64,000 nucleotides of DNA from Marinobacter szutsaonensis (lineage in GTDB: Bacteria; Pseudomonadota; Gammaproteobacteria; Pseudomonadales; Oleiphilaceae), in the NCBI RefSeq assembly GCF_039523335.1, contig NZ_BAAAFC010000001.1, forward strand, positions 2,170,001 through 2,234,000. Reading direction: 5' to 3'. This document shows positions 47,517 to 56,303 of the stretch, piece by piece; within the stretch, counting starts at the first letter, position 1; each line of letters begins with the position of its first letter. The notes below the pieces were generated by a model. That model was not told the DNA's origin, ran no database searches, and saw only the letters and a program-made list of their open reading frames with translations. The translations under genes were made by a program, and so were the position numbers.

Positions 47517-49232
47517 ATGGATATTCAACGCATTGTTTTGTTTGCCGGCCTGGCGATTGTCAGTTATCTGATGGTGCTGGCCTGGAACGAGGATTATCAT
47601 CAGCAACCGCAACCTACTGAAACTGCTCAGGTTGCCAGCACAACCAATGGCAACGGTAGCAATGGTGATGACGGCATGGTGCTTCCGGAACAGGGCACCA
47701 CGTCCCCGGATGGCAGCGAAGAGTTTTCCACACCCGAATCCGGCCAGGCGACAGTCTCGACAAGCGCAGAAGGCACCAGCGTCGACAATCAGTTCATCAC
47801 CATCCGTACTGATGTCTACGACCTGACCATCGATCGGGTCAGCGGTAATCTTGTCCACAGCTCACTGCTCAATTACGACAAGTCCCTGAACAGCGAAGAA
47901 CCACTGAAGCTGCTGACCAACACCGAAACCCGCACGTACCTGCTGGAGAGTGGTCTGATCGGTCGCGACGGCCCGGACAGCCAGAAGAACGGCACTGCAC
48001 CGGTGTACCAGGCCACGGCTGATCATTATCAGCTCGATGAAGGCCAGGATCAGTTGACCGTCGATCTCACCTACACCACCGATACCGGCGTCAAGATCAC
48101 CAAACGCTACCAGTTCGAGCGTGACAGCTATGAAATCGGGGTTCGTTACCTGGTGGAAAACAATTCCGGGGAGCCCTGGCAGGCAAACTTCACCGGCAAG
48201 ATCGTCCGTGATGAAGCACCCGACCCCACCAGCCAGGCCAGTATGGGTATCCGCGCCTACCTCGGCATGGTGATGAGCTCGCCGGAAGATCCCTACGAAA
48301 AGTTCGACTTTGACGACCTCAAGGAAAATCGCGTCAACCAGCAGGTCACCAATGGTTGGCTGGCGTTCCTGCAGCATTACTTCCTGAGTGCCTGGATTCC
48401 CGAACGGGATATGCCGGCCCAGTTCCAGACCACCCAGCGTGGCGCGCTGCACGTGATGGGCTTTGTCTATCCGGCCACCACCGTGGCGCCGGGCGAGACC
48501 GCCGAAGTGGGCGCCACCGCCTATGTTGGTCCGAAGATCATCGACCGGCTTGAGGCCATTGCCCCGAATCTCGACCGCACCGTGGACTTTGGCTGGCTGT
48601 TTTTCATCTCCCTGCCGCTGTTCTACATCCTGCAGTGGTTCCACAGCCTTGTGGGTAACTGGGGCGTGTCCATCATCCTGCTGACTGTGCTGGTGAAGGC
48701 GGTGTTCTTCCACCTGTCCGCCACCAGTTACAAGTCCATGGCCAAGATGCGCGCGGTGGCCCCGCAGCTGACCCGGCTCAAGGAGCTCTATGGCGATGAC
48801 CGCCAGCGCATGTCCCAGGAAATGATGGCCCTGTACAAGCGGGAGAAGATCAATCCGCTGGGCGGCTGCCTGCCGATCCTGGTGCAGATGCCGGTGTTCA
48901 TCTCCCTGTACTGGGTTCTGTTCGAGAGCGTCCAGCTGCGCCACGCGCCGTTCATGCTGTGGATCCAGGATCTGTCCCAGATGGATCCGTACTTCATCCT
49001 GCCGATTCTGATGGGCGCCAGCATGTTCCTGCAGATGCACCTGAACCCGACACCACCGGATCCCATGCAGGCGAAGATCATGAAGATGATGCCGCTGATC
49101 TTCACCGTGTTCTTCCTGTGGTTCCCGGCGGGTCTGGTTCTGTACTGGCTGGTGAACAACATTCTGTCCATTGCCCAGCAGTGGTACATTACCCGCAAGA
49201 TCGAAGCGGAAGTGGCAGGCAAGAAGCACTGA
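47517..49232 (+). CDS. yidC: Membrane protein insertase YidC
   Basis: A 571-residue insertase. The N-terminal anchor is IVLFAGLAIVSYLMVLAWN, followed by a low-complexity Gln/Thr/Ser/Gly linker, the large periplasmic beta domain (about 95-330) and the conserved five-helix core, with KREKINPLGGCLPILVQMP and a final FFLWFPAGLVLYWLVNN. ATG 47517 lies just after yidD; upstream in-frame codons fall inside yidD. A terminator-like hairpin follows before mnmE. Confidence 0.97.
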   Translation: MDIQRIVLFAGLAIVSYLMVLAWNEDYHQQPQPTETAQVASTTNGNGSNGDDGMVLPEQGTTSPDGSEEFSTPESGQATVSTSAEGTSVDNQFITIRTDVYDLTIDRVSGNLVHSSLLNYDKSLNSEEPLKLLTNTETRTYLLESGLIGRDGPDSQKNGTAPVYQATADHYQLDEGQDQLTVDLTYTTDTGVKITKRYQFERDSYEIGVRYLVENNSGEPWQANFTGKIVRDEAPDPTSQASMGIRAYLGMVMSSPEDPYEKFDFDDLKENRVNQQVTNGWLAFLQHYFLSAWIPERDMPAQFQTTQRGALHVMGFVYPATTVAPGETAEVGATAYVGPKIIDRLEAIAPNLDRTVDFGWLFFISLPLFYILQWFHSLVGNWGVSIILLTVLVKAVFFHLSATSYKSMAKMRAVAPQLTRLKELYGDDRQRMSQEMMALYKREKINPLGGCLPILVQMPVFISLYWVLFESVQLRHAPFMLWIQDLSQMDPYFILPILMGASMFLQMHLNPTPPDPMQAKIMKMMPLIFTVFFLWFPAGLVLYWLVNNILSIAQQWYITRKIEAEVAGKKH

Positions 49233-49257
49233 CCAGAGTGCTGACCTGACCCGACAG

Positions 49258-49285
49258 AGGCTCCTTCATGGAGCCTTTGTTATTT
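49258..49285 (+). terminator. Hairpin with U-rich tail between yidC and mnmE
   Basis: AGGCTCC (49258-49264), loop TTCAT, GGAGCCT (49270-49276), then TTGTTATTT. It is a small intrinsic terminator that could lower mnmE transcription relative to yidC. mnmE starts only 17 bases later, so some read-through is likely. Confidence 0.7.
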
Positions 49286-49301
49286 CAGCCGGGGAATTTT
49301 C

Positions 49302-50672
49302 ATGCAGCAGAGTTCAGATACCATTGCCGCGATTGCCACCGCGCCGGGCCAGGCCGGCGTCGGTATTGTCCGGGTCTCCGGCCCGAAAGCCCGGGAAATC
49401 GCCCAGCGCATGCTGGGATTCGAACCCAGACCCCGGTACGCCCATTACGGTCCCTTTGTGGATAACTCCGGCCAGCTCATCGACGAGGGTATCGGGCTGT
49501 TTTTCCCCAACCCCCATTCCTTCACCGGCGAGGATGTATTCGAGCTCCAGGGCCATGGCGGTACCGTCATCCTGGATCTGTTGCTCCGGGAAGTCTGCAG
49601 CCTCGGTGCCCGTCTGGCCCGACCGGGTGAATTCTCCGAACGGGCGTTCCTGAACGACAAGCTCGACCTGGCCCAGGCCGAGGCCATTGCCGATCTGATC
49701 GAGAGCAGTTCGGAGCAGGCGGCGCGCTGTGCAGTGCGCTCCATGCAGGGGGTCTTCTCCCGTCGGATCGGCGATCTGGTGGAAGCGGTTACTCACTTAC
49801 GGATCTATGTCGAGGCTGCCATCGACTTTCCCGAGGAGGAAATCGACTTCCTCGCCGACGGCAAGGTGGCCACCGACCTGAATGCATTGATTGAACGGGT
49901 CCATACCATCCTGGCCGAGGCCCAGCAGGGCACCATTCTGCGCGACGGCATGAAAGTGGTCATCGCCGGCCGCCCCAATGCCGGCAAGTCCTCCCTGCTC
50001 AACGCCCTGGCCGGCCGGGAAGCCGCCATTGTGACCGCCATCGAGGGCACCACCCGCGACGTGCTCCGGGAACATATCCACATCGACGGCATGCCCCTGC
50101 ATATCATCGATACCGCTGGCCTTCGGGACAGTCCCGATGAGGTGGAGCAGATCGGCATCGCCCGGGCCTGGGATGAAATCCGCCAGGCCGACCGGATCCT
50201 GCTGATGGTGGATGCCACCACCACCGACAAGACCGAACCCCACGAAATCTGGCCGGACTTCATCGATCGTTTGCCCGCGAATGCGCCGGTGACCGTGATC
50301 CGCAACAAGGTGGACCTGTCCGGGGAAACGGTGGGCATTACCGCCGAACCCCACCAGGCGGCGCCGGTAATCCGGCTGGCCGCCAAGTCCGCCGAAGGAC
50401 TTGAGGTATTGCGGGATCATCTGAAGCAGTGCATGGGCTTTGTTACCACCACAGAGGGTGGCTTCCTGGCCCGCCGCCGGCACCTGGATGCCCTGGAGCG
50501 GGCCAGGGATTCGCTGCTGCAGGGCCAGACCCAGCTGGAAGGCTACGGCGCCGGCGAACTGTTGGCGGAAGACCTGCGCGCAGCCCAGGATGCCCTGGGG
50601 GAAATTACCGGGCACCTGACACCAGATGAACTTCTGGGCAAGATATTCAGCAGCTTCTGTATCGGTAAATAG
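49302..50672 (+). CDS. mnmE: tRNA modification GTPase MnmE
   Basis: A 456-residue GTPase that with MnmG adds a carboxymethylaminomethyl group to U34 of certain tRNAs. The N-terminal folate-binding domain (about 1-120, opening [19 protein letters not shown]) is followed by helices and a G domain with [19 protein letters not shown] and NKVD. It ends in the catalytic C-terminal CIGK motif. Its partner mnmG lies about 9 kb away, beyond the accessory genes, on the same strand. Confidence 0.97.
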   Translation: MQQSSDTIAAIATAPGQAGVGIVRVSGPKAREIAQRMLGFEPRPRYAHYGPFVDNSGQLIDEGIGLFFPNPHSFTGEDVFELQGHGGTVILDLLLREVCSLGARLARPGEFSERAFLNDKLDLAQAEAIADLIESSSEQAARCAVRSMQGVFSRRIGDLVEAVTHLRIYVEAAIDFPEEEIDFLADGKVATDLNALIERVHTILAEAQQGTILRDGMKVVIAGRPNAGKSSLLNALAGREAAIVTAIEGTTRDVLREHIHIDGMPLHIIDTAGLRDSPDEVEQIGIARAWDEIRQADRILLMVDATTTDKTEPHEIWPDFIDRLPANAPVTVIRNKVDLSGETVGITAEPHQAAPVIRLAAKSAEGLEVLRDHLKQCMGFVTTTEGGFLARRRHLDALERARDSLLQGQTQLEGYGAGELLAEDLRAAQDALGEITGHLTPDELLGKIFSSFCIGK

Positions 50673-50684
50673 AGGAATACAGCC

Positions 50685-51347
50685 ATGGAACAGTCACACA
50701 GCCGGGTGCTCGCGCTCGCTTCCGCGTTTCTCCTTGCCCTGGCACTGGGCGGCTGCAGCACGGTGTACTACAACACCATGGAAAAACTCGGTTTCGAGAA
50801 GCGGGATATCCTGGTAGATAGGGTAGAAGATGCCCGGGATGCCCAGTCCGAGGCCCAGGAAACCTTCCGTTCGTCCCTGGCCCGGTTCCAGAGCGTGGTG
50901 GCCACGCCTGATACCGAACTCAAGGAAAAATACGAGGAAATCCGTGACGCCTACGAGGACAGCGTCGATGCCGCCGACGAGGTGAGGGATCGCATTGACG
51001 GTGTCGAGGATGTGTCCGAGGCCCTGTTCGCCGAATGGGAAGAGGAGCTGGCTCTGTACGAGAGTGCTTCTCTGCGGCGTAGCAGCGAGCAGCAGTTGCG
51101 GGAAACCCGGAGCCAGTACCAGCAACTGATCACCCGCATGCATCAGGCCGAAGATCGCATGGATCCTGTCCTGCAGGCCTTCGAGGATCAGGTGCTGTAC
51201 CTCAAGCACAACCTCAATGCCCAGGCCATCGGTGCCCTGGAAAACGAACTCGGCCGCATCCGTAGTGATGTCGACAGCCTGATTCGAAACATGGAAGCCT
51301 CCATCGCCGAATCCGAAGCCTTTATCCAGCGGTTCCGGGATCAGTAA
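50685..51347 (+). CDS. DUF2959 lipoprotein
   Basis: A 220-residue protein with a lipoprotein signal (LLALALGGC) and an almost wholly helical, Glu/Asp/Arg-rich mature part with coiled-coil character. The STVYYNTMEKLGFEKRDILV line after the Cys is typical of the DUF2959 family found in marine gammaproteobacteria. Function unknown; it is expected in the outer membrane facing the periplasm. It follows mnmE by 12 bases and ends at a strong terminator. Confidence 0.85.
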   Translation: MEQSHSRVLALASAFLLALALGGCSTVYYNTMEKLGFEKRDILVDRVEDARDAQSEAQETFRSSLARFQSVVATPDTELKEKYEEIRDAYEDSVDAADEVRDRIDGVEDVSEALFAEWEEELALYESASLRRSSEQQLRETRSQYQQLITRMHQAEDRMDPVLQAFEDQVLYLKHNLNAQAIGALENELGRIRSDVDSLIRNMEASIAESEAFIQRFRDQ

Positions 51348-51369
51348 CCCGCATCGGGGGTAAGAGACA

Positions 51370-51403
51370 AAAAAGGGAAGCCTGATCATGGGCTTCCCTT
51401 TTT
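51370..51403. terminator. Bidirectional terminator between DUF2959 gene and ectD
   Basis: AAAAAGGGAAGCC (51370-51382), eight-base loop, GGCTTCCCTTTTT (51391-51403): a 13-pair stem that gives a GC part plus U run in both directions. It lies between convergent genes. Confidence 0.9.
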
Positions 51404-51427
51404 CATTTTCGTGGGGTTGGTCAGAGC

Positions 51428-52363
51428 TCAGCCGGTCTTGCGGACGTCGTCCTCCGCCACTGGCTGCAGTGCTTCGGTGTTGGTCCGGTTACCCAGAAAA
51501 TCCGGCCGGGGCTTGTTGCCGCAATAGGGCTGTTCCAGCTGGTTTTCCACACTGTTGTAGACAAAGAACAGGTTGCTCCGAGGCCAGGGTGACATGTTGG
51601 CGTTGGAGGCGTGCAGGGTGTTGCACTCGAAAATGATCAGCGAGCCGGCCGCGCCGGTGGGCGCCTTGATACCGAACTCGTCTGCCATCCGCTTCAGATC
51701 CCCGTCATTGGGTACGCCCAGCTCCTGCTTTTTCAGGGAGGACTGGTAGTTGTCCTCCGGGGTGCGGCCGACGCAGGGCACGAAAGTCTTGTGGGAACCG
51801 GGGATCAGCATCAGCGGCCCGTTGAACGGGGTGTTATCGGTCAGGGCGATGGAGAAACTGACGGCGCGCATGCGCGGCATGCCATCCTCAGCGTGCCAGG
51901 TCTCGAAATCCGAGTGCCAGTCGAAGCCCTTGCCGTGAAAGCCCGGCTTGAAGTTGATGCGGGACTGGTGGATGTAGGCATCGCTGCCCAGCAGCTGACG
52001 CACCATGGCGAGGATTTTCGGGTCCCGGGTCAGGCGGTCAAAGCGATCGGACAACTCGTGGATACCGAAGATCGAGCGGATCTCCTGCTTGCCCGGCTCG
52101 GTGATGGTTCCTTCCGAGCGCAGGATGCTGTCGTCATCCTCATAGGCGCGCAGATCGTCACGAAATTTCTGTACTGTGGCCTGATCGAGGAAATGGTTGA
52201 TGGCCAGGAAACCGTCGCGCTCGTATTGGGCCAGTTCGGTTTCGCTCAGGGGACCGTTGGTACGGTCGTCTCCGGTGCTGTGGATAACCGGGTCCCGGCG
52301 TTCAAAGCTCGGGGTGGGGCGTTCCAGGCGGGTTGGATAAAAGTCGTCAGAACGAGTTTCCAT
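51428..52363 (-). CDS. ectD: Ectoine hydroxylase
   Basis: A 311-residue Fe(II)/2-oxoglutarate dioxygenase that turns the osmolyte ectoine into 5-hydroxyectoine. The family signature is complete: FDWHSDFETWHAEDGMPRMR (148-167) with iron ligands His150 and Asp152, TDNTPFNGPLMLIPGSH, and the third ligand His251 in NTLHASNANMSPWPRSN. ATG 52363 is fixed by AAGGAGG. It stands alone: ectABC, which make ectoine, are not in the window. Its own promoter must lie in the spacer up to the terminator at 52482. Confidence 0.93.
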   Translation of the reverse strand: METRSDDFYPTRLERPTPSFERRDPVIHSTGDDRTNGPLSETELAQYERDGFLAINHFLDQATVQKFRDDLRAYEDDDSILRSEGTITEPGKQEIRSIFGIHELSDRFDRLTRDPKILAMVRQLLGSDAYIHQSRINFKPGFHGKGFDWHSDFETWHAEDGMPRMRAVSFSIALTDNTPFNGPLMLIPGSHKTFVPCVGRTPEDNYQSSLKKQELGVPNDGDLKRMADEFGIKAPTGAAGSLIIFECNTLHASNANMSPWPRSNLFFVYNSVENQLEQPYCGNKPRPDFLGNRTNTEALQPVAEDDVRKTG

Positions 52364-52481
52364 ATTCGAACCTCCTTACTTTTATTCAATAACTGAAATT
52401 TTCCTTTCACCTCATGAAGTTAATGGCTTTGGCATGGAAAGGCACCAGAAAGGTGGGGTTGCCTTTTCCGATTTCAAGGGC

Positions 52482-52513
52482 AAAAAAAATCCCGGGGCGG
52501 GGCACCCCGGGAT
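52482..52513 (-). terminator. Intrinsic terminator of the acyl-CoA dehydrogenase gene
   Basis: On the minus strand ATCCCGGGG, a seven-base loop, CCCCGGGAT, then U8 (A run at 52482-52489). It lies 19 bases after the dehydrogenase stop and insulates ectD from it. Confidence 0.92.
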
Positions 52514-52531
52514 CAAGAGTCACCGGCCGGA

Positions 52532-54352
52532 TCAACCGGTGAAGGCCATATGATCGGAATCCAGCTGCATCAGGCTCCGGGTCGGGCTGAGCATGCTGGT
52601 GGCGTGGGCCTGGGCCCGGGGTAACAGGCGCTCGAAGTAGAATTCCGTGGTGGCCAGCTTGGCCTGATAGAAATCTTCCGAGTCCTCGCCGCCGTTATCC
52701 AGTTTATCCACAGCTACTGCGGACTGGCGCAGCCACATGTAAGCCATCGTCACGTAGCCGCTGTACATCAGGAAGTCGTTGGCGGCAGAGCTCACCACAT
52801 CGCGGTCCTTGCGTGCCGCCAGCATCACCCGCACCGTCAGCAGGTTCCACTGGGCCGTCAGCTTGAGCAGTTCCACCGCATACGGGCGCAGGCGCTTGTC
52901 GGTCAGATGTTTGCGGGCAAAGTTGGCGATCTTCAGGGTGAATTCCCGGACCGCGCCGCCCTGGGTCATCAGCAGCACCTTCCGGCCCAGAAGATCCAGG
53001 GCCTGGATGCCGGTGGTGCCCTCGTACAGGGTGGCGATGCGGGTATCCCGAACGATCTGTTCCATGCCGTGCTCGCGGATGTAGCCGTGGCCACCGAATA
53101 CCTGCATGCCCAGATTGGTGCACTCGTACCCGAGTTCGGTCAGGAAACCCTTCAGGATCGGGGTCAGGAAGCCGAGTTTGTCGTCATAAGCCTCGGCTCT
53201 CTTGTCATCCCCCCGGGTGTGGGCCTCCACCATGTGGTCCGCCAGTCGGGCCGCGTAATAGAGCATAGCCCGGCCGCCCTCGGCCACCGCCTTCTGGGTC
53301 AGCAGCATGCGACGGACATCGGCGTGGTGGATGATGGCGTCGGCCACCTGCTCCGGTTCCTTCTTGCCGGACAGCGCCCGCATGGAACGGCGTTCCCTGG
53401 CGTAGTCCAGGGCCCACTGATAGGACAGCTCGGCTGGCCCGACACCCTGGATGGCGGTACCGATCCGGGCTGTGTTCATGAAGGTGAACATGCACTCCAG
53501 TCCCTTGTTCTCCGGGCCGATAAGGTAACCGGTGGCACCGTCGAAGTTCATGACACAGGTGGCGGAGGCCTTGATACCCATTTTCTTTTCCAGGCTGCCA
53601 CAGCTGACGCCGTTGCGATCGCCGACACCACCGTCGGCGTCCGGCAGGAACTTGGGCACGATGAACAGGCTGATACCCCGGGTGCCCTTGGGTGCATCGG
53701 GCAGTCTGGCCAGGACGATGTGGACAATGTTCTCGGTCAGGTCATGCTCACCGGAAGAAATGAAGATCTTGGTGCCGGTGACCCGGTAGCTGCCATCACC
53801 CTGGGGTTCCGCTTTGGTCTTCACCTGGCCCAGGTCAGTACCACACTGGGGCTCGGTCAGGCACATGGTGCCGCCCCAGCGGCCCTCGGTCAGGGGTACC
53901 AGATAGGTCTGCTTCTGTGCTTCACTGCCATGGAGGTAGATGGTGTTCATCGCACCCAGGGACAGACCGGGGTACATGGAGAATGACCAGTTGGCAGTGC
54001 CCATCATTTCCTGCTTGAGCAGACCCATGGACGCGGGCAGACCCTGGCCGCCGTATTCCTCGGGGGCGGACAGGCCCTGCCAGCCGCCCATCATGTACTG
54101 GTGGTAGGCTTCCTTGTACCCGGCGGGGGTGGTCACTTCGCCATTTTCCAGCTTGCAGCCTTCCTCGTCGCCGGACTGGTAGAGCGGGCTCAGGACTTCT
54201 TCACAGAACTTGCCGCATTCGGCCAGGATGGCATCGACGATGTCCGGCGTGGCGTTTTCGCCACTGGCCAACGACTCATAGTGTTTCGGGTAATCGAACA
54301 CTTCATTGAGCAGGAATTTCATGTCGCGCAGGGGCGCCTTGTAGACCGGCAT
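52532..54352 (-). CDS. Long-form acyl-CoA dehydrogenase
   Basis: A 606-residue FAD enzyme for fatty acyl-CoA beta-oxidation. It has the usual three-domain core: APEEYGGQGLP, MCLTEPQCGTDLGQVKT (FAD-binding loop), FISSGEHDL, a middle beta domain and a C-terminal helical domain with VFGGHGYIREHGMEQIVRD and YEGTTGIQALDLLGRK (catalytic Glu in YEGT). An extra C-terminal domain of about 120 residues makes it the long FadE/DmdC-like type known in Pseudomonas. The substrate chain length cannot be read from sequence. It is monocistronic, with its own terminator. Confidence 0.9.
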   Translation of the reverse strand: MPVYKAPLRDMKFLLNEVFDYPKHYESLASGENATPDIVDAILAECGKFCEEVLSPLYQSGDEEGCKLENGEVTTPAGYKEAYHQYMMGGWQGLSAPEEYGGQGLPASMGLLKQEMMGTANWSFSMYPGLSLGAMNTIYLHGSEAQKQTYLVPLTEGRWGGTMCLTEPQCGTDLGQVKTKAEPQGDGSYRVTGTKIFISSGEHDLTENIVHIVLARLPDAPKGTRGISLFIVPKFLPDADGGVGDRNGVSCGSLEKKMGIKASATCVMNFDGATGYLIGPENKGLECMFTFMNTARIGTAIQGVGPAELSYQWALDYARERRSMRALSGKKEPEQVADAIIHHADVRRMLLTQKAVAEGGRAMLYYAARLADHMVEAHTRGDDKRAEAYDDKLGFLTPILKGFLTELGYECTNLGMQVFGGHGYIREHGMEQIVRDTRIATLYEGTTGIQALDLLGRKVLLMTQGGAVREFTLKIANFARKHLTDKRLRPYAVELLKLTAQWNLLTVRVMLAARKDRDVVSSAANDFLMYSGYVTMAYMWLRQSAVAVDKLDNGGEDSEDFYQAKLATTEFYFERLLPRAQAHATSMLSPTRSLMQLDSDHMAFTG

Positions 54353-54598
54353 AACGAAACCTCTGTACCTGTAATGGATTCGGGGGAGGGCGATCGGCCT
54401 CCGATGGTTTTTGTTTTACGGCATTCCCGGGGCGCTGCCATTGACGAAAAGCGCCGGTGGCTATGTCACCAAAGACAATTGGCTGAAATGACGATCTGCA
54501 GTTCCGCAGCGCCGCCGGTTTCTGATCGAACCCCGGCCGGGTTTCGTATGTTTCAGATCAGCATTCCGAATTTTCTGCAGCACGGGAGTGTAAAAGTC
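54353..54598. other. Spacer between divergent acyl-CoA dehydrogenase and DUF3833 genes
   Basis: About 245 bases with no gene that I support. TTGACG at 54444 and nearby TATGTC give at best a weak plus-strand promoter (15-base gap). A short open stretch (MFQISIPN) runs in frame into the DUF3833 gene but does not look like its N-terminus. Confidence 0.5.
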
Positions 54599-55159
54599 AT
54601 GCAAAAGCGTCGGTTTCGGTCCCGGGGTACTGGCCCTGTCACACTGCTATGGTTATGTTTGAGCCTGGTGCTGTTGTCCGGCTGTGCGTCCCCGTCACTG
54701 GAGGACTACGCGGACCGCTCGCCGAAACTGGTCCCGGAACAATTCTTTAGCGGCGAACTTTCTGCCCGTGGGGTGGTCAAGAATTTCTCGGGTGAGGTAA
54801 TTCGAACCTTCGACGCCGACATCTCGGCCTCCTGGGATGCCAACGGCGTCGGTACCCTGGATGAGGTGTTCCGCTTCGATGACGGTGAGGTCCAGACCCG
54901 GGTCTGGACCCTGGAGCCCACCCCGGAGGGCTATCATGCCGATGCCGGTGACGTGGTTGAACCTGGCACCATGCGCTGGCAGGGCAACGCCATTCATATG
55001 AATTACGTACTCCGGGTTGCCTATGGCGACGGCACCATTGACGTGCGCATGGACGACTGGATGTACCTGATTACCCCGGACACCCTGATCAACCAGACCA
55101 CCATGAGCAAGTGGGGGATCGATGTCGGGGAGATCGTATTGGTCATCCAGAAAAAATAA
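54599..55159 (+). CDS. DUF3833 lipoprotein
   Basis: A 186-residue protein with a basic start (MQKRRFRSRG), a hydrophobic stretch and a lipobox Cys (LVLLSGC). The mature part matches the DUF3833 family: FFSGELSARGVVKNFSGEV, DEVFRFDDGEVQTRVW and MDDWMYLITPDTLINQTTMSKWG. ATG 54599 follows a GGGAG site; the frame is open far upstream inside the dehydrogenase region but only by chance. Function unknown. It precedes an RND pump by 46 bases on the same strand, so it may be an accessory envelope part of it. Confidence 0.85.
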   Translation: MQKRRFRSRGTGPVTLLWLCLSLVLLSGCASPSLEDYADRSPKLVPEQFFSGELSARGVVKNFSGEVIRTFDADISASWDANGVGTLDEVFRFDDGEVQTRVWTLEPTPEGYHADAGDVVEPGTMRWQGNAIHMNYVLRVAYGDGTIDVRMDDWMYLITPDTLINQTTMSKWGIDVGEIVLVIQKK

Positions 55160-55205
55160 CCGGACGGGTACGCCGGATCATTAATCAACAGGCAGTCTTA
55201 CCATC

Positions 55206-56300
55206 ATGTGGAAACAATGGGTCATCGCGCTGGTTCTCGTCGCCGTTGCTGTCGGCGGAGCCTGGGTCTACCGGACATACGACAGCGGCTCGGAACAGCA
55301 GGCCGGTGGTGAGCGTCCTGCCAGCGCGGTGAATACGGTGCGCCCGGAGCGCGATACGGTCAGGGATGTGGTCAAGACGGTGGGGAATCTCCAGGCGCTG
55401 AATGCTGTGGAGTTGACCACCGAGGTCAGTGGTCGGGTCACTGAAATCAACCTGGCGGCCGGTCAGAAAGTGGCGGAAGGGGATTTGCTCCTGCGTCTCG
55501 ATGACCGCCAGGCCCGGGCCGACCTGGCTGAGATCGAAGCCCGACTGGTCGATGCCCGGCGGCAACTGGAGCGGGCCAATCGCCTGCGCTCCAATAACAG
55601 CATTTCCCAGTCCCAGGTGGATGAACTGAGAACCGCGGTCGACGTCGCCCTGGCCCAGCGCCAGGCCGCCCGCGTGCGGCTGGATAATCATCGGATCGAG
55701 GCCCCGTTTTCCGGCGTGGTTGGTCTCAGCGATATCAGCATCGGTGCCTATGTCACGGCCGGAACCGCGATTACCACCCTGGATACCACCGAACGCATGG
55801 AGCTGAATTTCAGTATTCCTGAACGGTTTCTGGGGCAGGTGAGCGTGGGGCAGGAGGTCCGGGGGATATCGCCGGCCTACCCCGATCAGCCTTTTGGTGG
55901 CGAACTGGTGGAACTGGGTACCCGCATCAACGAGCTGAGCCGGAGCCTGCCGGTCCGGGCCCTGATTGATAACACCGACGGACGGCTGCGCCCGGGCCAG
56001 TTCATGTCCGCCACCCTGACCCTGCAACAGCGGGAGGCCCTGGTCATCCCGGAACAGGCGGTGATGATCCGCGGTGATGAGCAGTACGTGTTTGTCGCCG
56101 AAGATGGAGCTGCAAAGCGGGTATCGGTGCAGCTGGGTTCTCGGATGCCCGGTATGGTCGAAGTGGTCAGCGGCATACAGCCTGAGGATGAAGTGATCGT
56201 TACCGGTCAGGATCGCCTGAGTTCCGGTGACCGTATCCGCGTGCTGGACGGCGAGAACGTTATCCCGGAAAACCGCTTCGTCAGCTCCTTGGAGTCCTGA
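55206..56300 (+). CDS. RND efflux periplasmic adaptor (membrane fusion protein)
   Basis: A 364-residue HlyD/AcrA-family adaptor. An N-terminal anchor (WVIALVLVAVAVGGAWV) without a lipobox Cys is followed by a lipoyl-like half (VELTTEVSGRVTEIN), a short helical hairpin (ADLAEIEARLVDARRQLERA), the second lipoyl half (HRIEAPFSGVVGLSDISIG), a beta barrel (LNFSIPERFLGQV) and a membrane-proximal domain. It links the inner-membrane pump to an outer-membrane channel. The pump gene begins three bases after the stop; no TolC-like gene is near. Confidence 0.93.
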   Translation: MWKQWVIALVLVAVAVGGAWVYRTYDSGSEQQAGGERPASAVNTVRPERDTVRDVVKTVGNLQALNAVELTTEVSGRVTEINLAAGQKVAEGDLLLRLDDRQARADLAEIEARLVDARRQLERANRLRSNNSISQSQVDELRTAVDVALAQRQAARVRLDNHRIEAPFSGVVGLSDISIGAYVTAGTAITTLDTTERMELNFSIPERFLGQVSVGQEVRGISPAYPDQPFGGELVELGTRINELSRSLPVRALIDNTDGRLRPGQFMSATLTLQQREALVIPEQAVMIRGDEQYVFVAEDGAAKRVSVQLGSRMPGMVEVVSGIQPEDEVIVTGQDRLSSGDRIRVLDGENVIPENRFVSSLES

Positions 56301-56303
56301 GCC

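Noticed and set aside
54101..54598. Long N-terminal extension of the DUF3833 protein
   Set aside because: It overlaps the divergent dehydrogenase gene; the lipoprotein signal starts at ATG 54599.
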